In this document: positions 14,809-20,615 of the stretch, one piece after another
How positions within the stretch are numbered: position 1 is the first letter of the stretch
How the letters are laid out: every line of letters begins with the position of its first letter
Source: an uncultured Kiritimatiellota bacterium
GTDB taxonomy: Bacteria; Verrucomicrobiota; Kiritimatiellia; RFP12; UBA1067
Assembly: GCA_934667425.1 (NCBI GenBank)
Contig: CAKULV010000051.1
Span: 1-20,615 of the forward strand
Reading direction: 5' to 3'
DNA length: 20,615 nucleotides
The notes under the pieces: generated by a model
What the model saw: only the letters and a program-made list of their open reading frames with translations
The model's database searches: none
Told to the model about the DNA's origin: nothing
Program-made: the position numbers and the translations under genes

Positions 14809-17800
14809 CTACCGTCCAGTCGCAAATGCGTAGGCATTGCGGAACATGCGCATCCACGGACCGTCCTTCCTGAACACGCCCGGGTTGTACGAAAGCTGCG
14901 CGGCCCTGAACCCACGCTCCGGATGCGGCATCATTATCGTCACGCGCCCGTCGGTTGTCGTGAAGCCGGTCAGGCCGCCCTTCGTGCCGTTCGGGTTGAA
15001 CGGATAACGCTCCGTGGCGTTCCCGCGTCCATCGACAAAGCGCAGCGACTTGCGCGCATCCGCCTGGGCCTGCGGCCGATCCCACAGCGCACGGCCCTCG
15101 CCATGGGCTACCGCGACAGGAAGGATCGACCCTTCCATGCCCCTGAAGAATATCGATGGCGAATCCATAACCTCAAGCGTACACACGCGGGCCTCGAACT
15201 GCTCCGAGACGTTCCTCACGAAGCGTGGCCACGCCTCTGCGCCGGGAATGATGTCCTTCAGCTGGGAAAGCATCTGGCAGCCGTTGCACACCCCAAGCGC
15301 GAACGTGTCGGGACGAGCAAAGAATTTCGCGAACATTCCCTTGAGGCGGTCGTTGTAGAGGACGGACCGCGCCCATCCCGACCCGGCGCCAAGCACATCG
15401 CCGTAGGAGAACCCGCCGCAGGCAACAAGGCCGTTGAAGTCCTTGAGATCGATGCGCCCGGACATGACGTCCGTCATGTGGACGTCCACGCTCTCGAAGC
15501 CCGCGAGCGCAAACGCGGCAGCCATCTCGATGTGGCCGTTCACGCCCTGTTCGCGCAGGCACGCGACACGCGGCTTTCCGCCGGCGCGTCCCTTTGCAGA
15601 CGCAACCTTGCCGTCCGGATTGAACGTCAGGCGGTACGTCAATCCGGGGTCGTGCTCGTCAAGTCCGTTGTCGTACTCCTCGCGGGCCGTCACCGGGTTG
15701 TCGCGAAGCGACTGCATCCTGAAGGTTGTGGACGACCACTCGCGCCTGATTCTAGTGAGATCCGTCGAGAGGGCGTGGCGCATTCCCACGTACACGTCAA
15801 AGCAGCGGTCATCCGTCGGAGCTCCCACAACGTGCACATCGTCCGCGAGTCCGGCACGGGAGAAGATCGACAGCACCTCCTTGAGGTTCTCGTCCGCAAC
15901 CTGTAGCACGGCGCCCGGCTCCTCGGAGAACAGCGCCGCAAGCGGGTCGCCGTCCGGAAGCCTTGCGCTCACGCCGCGTCCACCCGTTATCGCCATCTCG
16001 GCAAGCGTGACGGCCACTCCGCCATCGCTCCGGTCATGGTACGCAAGCGCAAGGCGGCCCTTCACGATCTTCTGCATGGCGTTGAAGAAGCCCTTCACGC
16101 TCGCTGCGTCGGCATCCGCATTCTCGCATCCGAGCTGGTTGTACACCTGGGCGAGGCAACTGCCCCCAAGGCGATTCCGTCCGTGTCCGAGATCCACGTA
16201 CACGAGGCTTGACGCGCCCTTCTTGAGGTCTGGGGTGAGCGTCAGCGTCACATCCTCCACCGGCGCGAATGCCGATACGACGAGCGACAGCGGCGCGACC
16301 TGGCGATGGTCTACCCCCTTGGAATCCCGCCAGGTGGTGTGCATGGAGCAGGAATCCTTGCCGACCGGGATCGAGATGCCGAGCGCAGGACAGAAATTGA
16401 TGCCGACCTCCCTCACAGTGTCGTAGAGGTTCGCGTCCTCGCCAGGCTCGCCGCATGGAGCCATCCAGTTCGCGGAAAGGCGGACGTTCCTGATGTTGCC
16501 GCAATCGGCCGCCGCAAGGTTTGTAAGCGCCTCGGCGACCGCCATCCGGCCCGAGGCGGGGGCGTCGAGCAACGCGACCGGGGTGCGTTCGCCAGTGGAC
16601 ATGGCCTGCCCGTTCAGCGTCTTGTACCCCATCATCGTGACGGCGCAGTCCGCAGCCGGAAGCTGGAACGGCCCCACCATCTGGTCGCGGGCGACAAGGC
16701 CCGTCACCGACCTGTCGGCGATCGTCACGAGAAACGTCTTGTCCGCGATCGTCGGCAGGGCAAGCAGCCGCGAGAACGCTTCGGAAGGCTTGACCCCGGC
16801 AAGCGCGAGCGGCCTGTGCGAAGCCTTCACGTGCCTGGCCTTGCGGATCATGCGCGGTGGCTTGCCGAGGAGCACCTTCACGTCCATGTCTATCGGACGG
16901 TCTCCGAAATGGCGGTCGGTAAGCACGAGCCTGCCATCGCCTGTAGCCTCGCCGATGAACGCCACCGGACACCGCTCGCGCCGACACAGATCCTCGAAGA
17001 ACCCGCGAGCCTCGCGGCGCAGGGCGAGGACGTAGCGCTCCTGCGCCTCGCAGCACCAGATCTCCATCGGACTCATCGACGGCTCTTCGTTGTGCACCTC
17101 GCGGAGCTCGAACTTGCCGCCCGTGGCCTCCACAAGCTCAGGGCATCCGTTGGAGAGTCCGCCCGCGCCGATGTCGTGTATCGACAGCACGGGGTTCCTG
17201 CCGCCCATGGCGGCACACGCGTTGATCACGCCCTGGCAGCGGCGCTGCATCTCGGCATTGCCGCGCTGAACGGAATTGAAGTCGAGGGCCTCGGAGTTGG
17301 TCCCTGTCATCATCGAGGATGCCGCGCCGCCGCCAAGCCCGATGCGCATCGCCGGGCCGCCGATCTGGACTATGTACGCCCCTTCCGCGACCGGCTTCTT
17401 CGTCACCTGGTCGCGGATTATCACGCCATGGCCGCCCGCAAGCATTATTGGCTTGAAATAGCCTCGGTGCCGGCCGTTTTCCTCATGCTCATACGTGCGG
17501 AAGAAGCCCGTAAGCTGCGGACGCCCAAACTCGTTTCCGAACGCCGCGCCGCCGATGGGGCCTTCCGTCATTATCTGGAGAGGCGTGGCGAGGCGCGACG
17601 GACGTTCGCCGTAATCCTTCTCCCAGGGCTGCGCCGCATCCGGCAGGTGGAGATCCGAAACCATGAACCCGCAGATGCCGGCGGTGGAGCGCGAACCCGT
17701 TCCGGTGGCGGACTCGTCGCGTATTTCGCCGCCCACGCCGGTCGCGGCCCCCGGATACGGCGAGATCGCCGTTGGATGGTTGTGCGTCTCGACCTTCATC

Positions 17801-18726
17801 AACTGGTCGAGCTGGACTTTCCTGAAGGAGTACGCGCCTGGATTCTTGGACTTTCCCGGCGTCGCAGGCTGGAACATCTCGGTCTCGAATCCCTCCACGA
17901 CGGATGAGTTGTCCTTGTACGCCACAAGGGTGCCCTTCCCGTTCTTCCTGTGGGTGTTCTTGATCATGCCGAACAGAGAATCCTTCTGCACCTTGCCGTC
18001 AATGATGAACTCCGCGCCGAATATCTTGTGGCGGCAATGCTCGGAGTTGACCTGGCCGAACATCACAAGCTCCGTGTCGGTTGGATTGCGCCCGGCCGCC
18101 TTGAACGAGTCCGCAAGATACTTCATCTCCGGCTCCGAAATCGCGAGACCGAGATCAACGTTTGCCTCGCGGATCGCATCGATGCCGCGCCCAAGCACGT
18201 CGAATGTGCGGCCCGGCTGCGGCGGCAATTCGTCGAAAAGGTCGTCGAGGGAAAGGTATACGCCCTCCGTCATCCTGTCGAACAGGGCCGGCAAAGCAGG
18301 CTTCAGCTCGTCGAAGTTTGACGGAAACGAAGCGCATCCGCCGGAACTGGACACCGAAAAGCGGACGGCGCGTTCGACGCGCTTAACCCCCTTTACCCCG
18401 CAGTTCCTGAATATGTCCGTGGCCTTCGTTGACCAGGGAGAGATGGTACCCTTGCGCGGCGACACGTAGAAGCTCGTCTCGCAGCAGGATACCACATCCA
18501 GCGAACCGGATTTCCCGATACCGGAACCGACATTCAGAAGAGCGCCTGCGCGTTCAAGGCTCTCCGGCGGCACTCCGCCCTCGCCTTCGGCCTCAAGCGC
18601 ATACACCCAGCGCGCACGAAGCCCAACACGCTCCATTCCGGGGACCAGCTTCCCCATGGCCTTTTTCAACGCATCAAGACGGAACGGAGAGAACGCCTCC
18701 GAACCCAAAAGCAAAATAGGTTTCAT
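14809..18726 (-). CDS. purL: Phosphoribosylformylglycinamidine (FGAM) synthase, single-chain form
   Basis: A protein of 1305 residues that converts FGAR, ATP and glutamine to FGAM in purine synthesis. The length fits the large single-chain PurL. The N-terminal PurS-like region begins MKPILLLGSEAFSPFRLDAL. ELVMFGQVNSEHCRHKIFGA (219-238) and THNHP (314-318) mark the first synthetase half, and a second synthetase half follows. The C-terminal class I glutaminase has Cys1147 in GVCNGCQ and His1268/Glu1270 in MPHPERG. I chose the ATG at 18724-18726 over an upstream start at 18807 because the protein from here matches the family N-terminus. It also lies about 32 bases after a TATAAT box; the extra 27 residues would overlap the promoter. 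Ribosome-binding site AGGA is weak and distant. It heads the housekeeping operon. I see no purine riboswitch in the short leader. Confidence 0.95.
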   Translation of the reverse strand: MKPILLLGSEAFSPFRLDALKKAMGKLVPGMERVGLRARWVYALEAEGEGGVPPESLERAGALLNVGSGIGKSGSLDVVSCCETSFYVSPRKGTISPWSTKATDIFRNCGVKGVKRVERAVRFSVSSSGGCASFPSNFDELKPALPALFDRMTEGVYLSLDDLFDELPPQPGRTFDVLGRGIDAIREANVDLGLAISEPEMKYLADSFKAAGRNPTDTELVMFGQVNSEHCRHKIFGAEFIIDGKVQKDSLFGMIKNTHRKNGKGTLVAYKDNSSVVEGFETEMFQPATPGKSKNPGAYSFRKVQLDQLMKVETHNHPTAISPYPGAATGVGGEIRDESATGTGSRSTAGICGFMVSDLHLPDAAQPWEKDYGERPSRLATPLQIMTEGPIGGAAFGNEFGRPQLTGFFRTYEHEENGRHRGYFKPIMLAGGHGVIIRDQVTKKPVAEGAYIVQIGGPAMRIGLGGGAASSMMTGTNSEALDFNSVQRGNAEMQRRCQGVINACAAMGGRNPVLSIHDIGAGGLSNGCPELVEATGGKFELREVHNEEPSMSPMEIWCCEAQERYVLALRREARGFFEDLCRRERCPVAFIGEATGDGRLVLTDRHFGDRPIDMDVKVLLGKPPRMIRKARHVKASHRPLALAGVKPSEAFSRLLALPTIADKTFLVTIADRSVTGLVARDQMVGPFQLPAADCAVTMMGYKTLNGQAMSTGERTPVALLDAPASGRMAVAEALTNLAAADCGNIRNVRLSANWMAPCGEPGEDANLYDTVREVGINFCPALGISIPVGKDSCSMHTTWRDSKGVDHRQVAPLSLVVSAFAPVEDVTLTLTPDLKKGASSLVYVDLGHGRNRLGGSCLAQVYNQLGCENADADAASVKGFFNAMQKIVKGRLALAYHDRSDGGVAVTLAEMAITGGRGVSARLPDGDPLAALFSEEPGAVLQVADENLKEVLSIFSRAGLADDVHVVGAPTDDRCFDVYVGMRHALSTDLTRIRREWSSTTFRMQSLRDNPVTAREEYDNGLDEHDPGLTYRLTFNPDGKVASAKGRAGGKPRVACLREQGVNGHIEMAAAFALAGFESVDVHMTDVMSGRIDLKDFNGLVACGGFSYGDVLGAGSGWARSVLYNDRLKGMFAKFFARPDTFALGVCNGCQMLSQLKDIIPGAEAWPRFVRNVSEQFEARVCTLEVMDSPSIFFRGMEGSILPVAVAHGEGRALWDRPQAQADARKSLRFVDGRGNATERYPFNPNGTKGGLTGFTTTDGRVTIMMPHPERGFRAAQLSYNPGVFRKDGPWMRMFRNAYAFATGR

Positions 18727-18763
18727 GTACGATAAAATCCTGTCGTTTCGGTATTTGGCGTGA

Positions 18764-18769
18764 ATTATA
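18764..18769 (-). promoter_or_regulatory. -10 box (TATAAT) of the purL operon
   Basis: A consensus TATAAT on the minus strand, 37 bases before the purL ATG, giving a leader of about 30 bases. The -35 position is poor (TATACT at 17 bases). The leader is too short for a riboswitch. Confidence 0.5.
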
Positions 18770-18842
18770 CCACAAACAGTGGCGGCAGTATATTCGCTCC
18801 TTATCATTCCCGAAATCCGTCACGGGCGGCGAAGTCCCCCTG

Positions 18843-18882
18843 TGAGATCCCCTCACTTTTTGCAAAAAGTGAGGGGATCTCA
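18843..18882. repeat. Perfect 40-bp palindrome, no loop
   Basis: TGAGATCCCCTCACTTTTTG is followed at once by its exact reverse complement. In RNA it would form a stem of about 18 bp with a TGCA loop. It lies between the ATPase/GH20-remnant end and the purL promoter, and its last three bases on the plus strand are the TGA of the GH20 remnant on the minus strand. It may serve as the 3' hairpin of the gene once located here. There is no trailing T-run on the minus strand. Confidence 0.85.
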
Positions 18883-19005
18883 ACGTGCCTCGACGCCGTA
18901 ATACAGCGCGTCGCCGAACAGCTCAAGGCGCTGGCGGATCTTGTAGTCAAGCTCCGCGCCCGAATCGATCTCCTCGGACCAGGCGCAGCACTCGCCGCCC
19001 AGGAT
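18880..19005 (-). pseudogene. C-terminal remnant of a GH20-like glycoside hydrolase
   Basis: Directly after the tandem TGA TGA that ends the ATPase, the same frame stays open for 41 codons to TGA at 18880-18882. It begins ILGGECCAWSEEIDSG and continues ELDYKIRQRLELFGDALYY. This resembles the conserved end of GH20 beta-N-acetylhexosaminidases, where GGE/GGQ...W-E is followed by a helix with an Arg before the C-terminus. It has no start codon or ribosome-binding site. I read it as the 3' stump of a gene lost or cut when the ATPase arrived. GH20 assignment is moderate; another hydrolase family is possible. Confidence 0.45.
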
Positions 19006-19008
19006 TCA

Positions 19009-20130
19009 TCAGTCCCTCATGCGGCGCAGGTACTCGGCCATCAGCCGGTCGTAGACCACATATCCCGCCTTGCCCGGATAGACCAGCTCCTTGTCAATCA
19101 GCATATCAAGGGAAACCTTGACGCTACTCGCGGCACGTAGGCCATAGGCGGCGATGAATGCGCCGGACTGCGGCGCCTTCACCACGCCTTCGCACGCAAT
19201 CGCCTTCAGGAGACGGCGAGCCCCGTCCGGCAACAGCGCCAGCAGCCGCTGGCTGTCGTATTCGTTGTCCTCCACACGCGCCCGTACCATCTCATCGACC
19301 TCCGACACCTCGACGGCATCGCCGCCACGTGCGTAGAAATCCCACAGCAGGGCCTGCACATACCAGGTGATGCCGTCAAATCGGCGATAGATCGCCTCGA
19401 ATACCGCACGCGACAGGCGACGTCCAGCCGCAGCAAAGAACCGCTGGGCAAATTCACAATAGACGTCCTCGCCGATGACATCAAGCGGCAGAAGTGTCGT
19501 GGACTGGAAGAACGGCTTCTTTGGCGAAGTGAACATCTCGCGCATCAGGTGCTGCTTCGACCCGGCGAAAACGAACTGCGCCGGCGAGAACTGGACGAGG
19601 CTGCGCAACTGGGCCTCCACGCCCTTCTCCGGATAGTCCGCAACCTGCTGGAACTCGTCGATCGCGATGACCATGCGACGGTCGTGCTCGGCCAGATAGG
19701 CGAAAACCCTCTCAAGGGTCTGGTTCGCCGCCTCGGCGCTGATCTCGAAGCTGAGCGTCGGTTTCCCGCTCGTCTCGTCATACGAAAGCGTGGGGCGCAG
19801 CCCCTGCATTAGACGTTTTGCCGCGCCCGTCACCTTCTCAAGCGGCGTATCCAGTCGACCGATAACCGCATGCGCCAAGGCAGATGTGAACTCCGCCAGA
19901 TTCTGTGTGCCGAACACGTCCACGTAAAAAGTCTCGTAGCCATCTTCTTGCCGCAGCCGCGCAAAGGCGTTGTGAATCAGCCCCGTCTTTCCATAGCGGC
20001 GCGGTGCCAAGAGCGTCACATGGCCCTCATTGCGCACGATTGTGCAAAGCCGCTCCGTCTCCGTCACACGGTCGCAGAAATATTCCGGCCCCCTATAGCC
20101 GGAAATCACGAATGGATTGCTCAATTTCAT
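19009..20130 (-). CDS. ATPase_2-family AAA ATP-binding protein with C-terminal winged helix
   Basis: A protein of 373 residues of the prokaryotic STAND-like/archaeal ATPase group. It starts NPFVISGYRGPEYFCDRVTE, typical of the family. Walker A is PRRYGKTG (43-50), Walker B MVIAIDEFQ (153-161), and a sensor strand FVFAGSKQHLM lies at 187-197. The last third (RLLALLPDGARRLLKAIACEG, then SSVKVSLDMLIDKELVYPG) looks like a winged helix. Such genes are abundant in gut bacteria and mostly uncharacterised; DNA binding or defence roles are only suspected. The start ATG is 6 bases downstream of a -10 box, with no Shine-Dalgarno site, so the mRNA is nearly leaderless. Its neighbours look like sugar catabolism genes, one of them truncated, as if the ATPase had been inserted. 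Confidence 0.82.
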   Translation of the reverse strand: MKLSNPFVISGYRGPEYFCDRVTETERLCTIVRNEGHVTLLAPRRYGKTGLIHNAFARLRQEDGYETFYVDVFGTQNLAEFTSALAHAVIGRLDTPLEKVTGAAKRLMQGLRPTLSYDETSGKPTLSFEISAEAANQTLERVFAYLAEHDRRMVIAIDEFQQVADYPEKGVEAQLRSLVQFSPAQFVFAGSKQHLMREMFTSPKKPFFQSTTLLPLDVIGEDVYCEFAQRFFAAAGRRLSRAVFEAIYRRFDGITWYVQALLWDFYARGGDAVEVSEVDEMVRARVEDNEYDSQRLLALLPDGARRLLKAIACEGVVKAPQSGAFIAAYGLRAASSVKVSLDMLIDKELVYPGKAGYVVYDRLMAEYLRRMRD

Positions 20131-20136
20131 GGGCGT

Positions 20137-20165
20137 AGTGTATCACGTTACCGCCGTCACGTCAA
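20137..20165 (-). promoter_or_regulatory. Sigma-70-like promoter of the ATPase gene, near-leaderless
   Basis: On the minus strand, TTGACG (20160-20165), an exact 17-base spacer, then TACACT (20137-20142). Only six bases (ACGCCC) separate the -10 box from the ATG, so transcription should start at or next to the start codon. The -35 box and spacer lie inside the inverted repeat at 20141-20189. Confidence 0.6.
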
Positions 20166-20189
20166 CAACGTGACGGCGGTAACGTGATA
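20141..20189. repeat. Inverted repeat, 22-bp perfect arms, 5-nt loop
   Basis: The arm 20141-20162 (TATCACGTTACC...GTCACGT) is exactly reverse-complemented at 20168-20189, with loop CAACA. It covers the -35 box and spacer of the ATPase promoter and lies 15 bases from the end of the upstream lyase-family gene. It could be an operator for a dimeric protein, a cruciform, or a 3' hairpin for the upstream gene. No T-run follows. Confidence 0.85.
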
Positions 20190-20204
20190 ACCGTGTGCCG
20201 CGCC

Positions 20205-20615
20205 TCACGGCGCGAGGCGCGAGAGGCGGTCTTCGATCGCGGCGATCTCGTCGGGCGAGAAGACGCGCGTATCCAGCTTCCACTTCCCCGACGTGTCGCC
20301 CGGCGTCACGTAGTCGCGCGAGACGAGGTTCCTGAAGATGCCGCGCCTCTTCAGCACGTAGAGGTTGAACCCGCGCAGGTGTCCGCCGGGAATCGTCTCG
20401 CTCAGGTTCATCATCAGCAGGTACTTCGCGAAAAGGTCGTCCGCACGCGCCGCGTCCCCGGCCTCCAGCGCCGACCAGATGGACATCAGGAAGTCTGCGT
20501 AGGCGGCGCGTTCCGAGATGACGCCGCGCGTCCCGAAACGGCGGTGCTGGTCGAGCCAGCCGTAGCTGCCCCATGCGCTGAAGACGGTATTCACCTCCGG
20601 TGCGCGGCATTCCGC
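20205..20615 (-). CDS. Dihydrodipicolinate synthase/N-acetylneuraminate lyase family protein, C-terminal part
   Basis: The frame is open to the window edge; 136 residues are visible, ending ...IEDRLSRLAP at TGA 20205-20207. The helical pattern RAAYADFLMSIWSALEAGD followed by ARADDLFAKYLLMMNLSET is like the C-terminal helices of the DapA/NanA aldolase family. The motif SYGWLDQHRRFGTRGVI is preserved. The Schiff-base lysine would be in the missing N-terminal part, so enzyme activity cannot be read here. A GTG at 20594 is inside the domain and is not the true start. A lyase beside a GH20 remnant would fit amino-sugar use, but this is inference. Confidence 0.6.
   Translation of the reverse strand, partial: AECRAPEVNTVFSAWGSYGWLDQHRRFGTRGVISERAAYADFLMSIWSALEAGDAARADDLFAKYLLMMNLSETIPGGHLRGFNLYVLKRRGIFRNLVSRDYVTPGDTSGKWKLDTRVFSPDEIAAIEDRLSRLAP

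Noticed and set aside
13469..14833. Plus-strand frame of 454 codons across the GHKL gene and xseB
   Set aside because: It runs antisense across two well-supported genes and the gap between them, with no family similarity.
16306..17907. Plus-strand frame of 533 codons inside purL
   Set aside because: It is antisense to conserved PurL motifs, and its composition is typical of a shadow frame in G+C-rich DNA.

Overview
This window comes from a bacterial genome with G+C-rich housekeeping DNA and a visibly A+T-richer island in the middle. A secreted or membrane protein with thrombospondin type 3 calcium repeats, RNase Y, single-chain PurL and a trace of a GH20-type glycosidase suggest a PVC-group bacterium, perhaps a gut Verrucomicrobiota or Kiritimatiellota lineage. 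That placement is inference from gene style, not from a marker gene. Every gene I accept is on the minus strand, so transcription runs from high to low coordinates.

Right edge (18.8-20.6 kb): the C-terminal part of a probable dihydrodipicolinate synthase/N-acetylneuraminate lyase family enzyme enters from the edge. Next comes an ATPase_2-type AAA protein whose promoter overlaps a 49-bp inverted repeat and gives an almost leaderless mRNA. It is followed by a short in-frame remnant resembling the end of a GH20 hexosaminidase, then a perfect 40-bp palindrome.

Housekeeping operon (11.05-18.73 kb): purL (FGAM synthase), xseB (exonuclease VII small subunit), a GHKL/MutL-like ATPase, rny (RNase Y) and a small exported protein of unknown function. 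Gaps are about 20 bases or less, and the last gene overlaps rny.

Defence island (3.73-10.98 kb): a palindrome and promoter lead to a possible small ORF. Then come a 1277-residue single-chain restriction-modification-specificity enzyme (AloI/CjeI-like layout), a SMODS-type CD-NTase and a SLATT two-transmembrane effector (a minimal type I CBASS pair), and an AlbA_2/GHKL/winged-helix protein. The R-M enzyme carries a run of nine G between its two target-recognition domains. Slippage to 8 or 10 G meets a stop within a few codons, so the second specificity domain looks phase-variable. All four large genes have good Shine-Dalgarno sites and close spacing, which suggests one transcription unit.

Left edge (0.1-3.55 kb): a large membrane-anchored protein with eight calcium-binding repeats and a C-terminal caspase-like (clan CD) His/Cys pair, a coupled small exported protein, and a short ORF interrupted by TAA. 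The left end holds a hairpin. Four different long hairpins without a T-tract lie in the intergenic spaces, two of them directly upstream of promoters.
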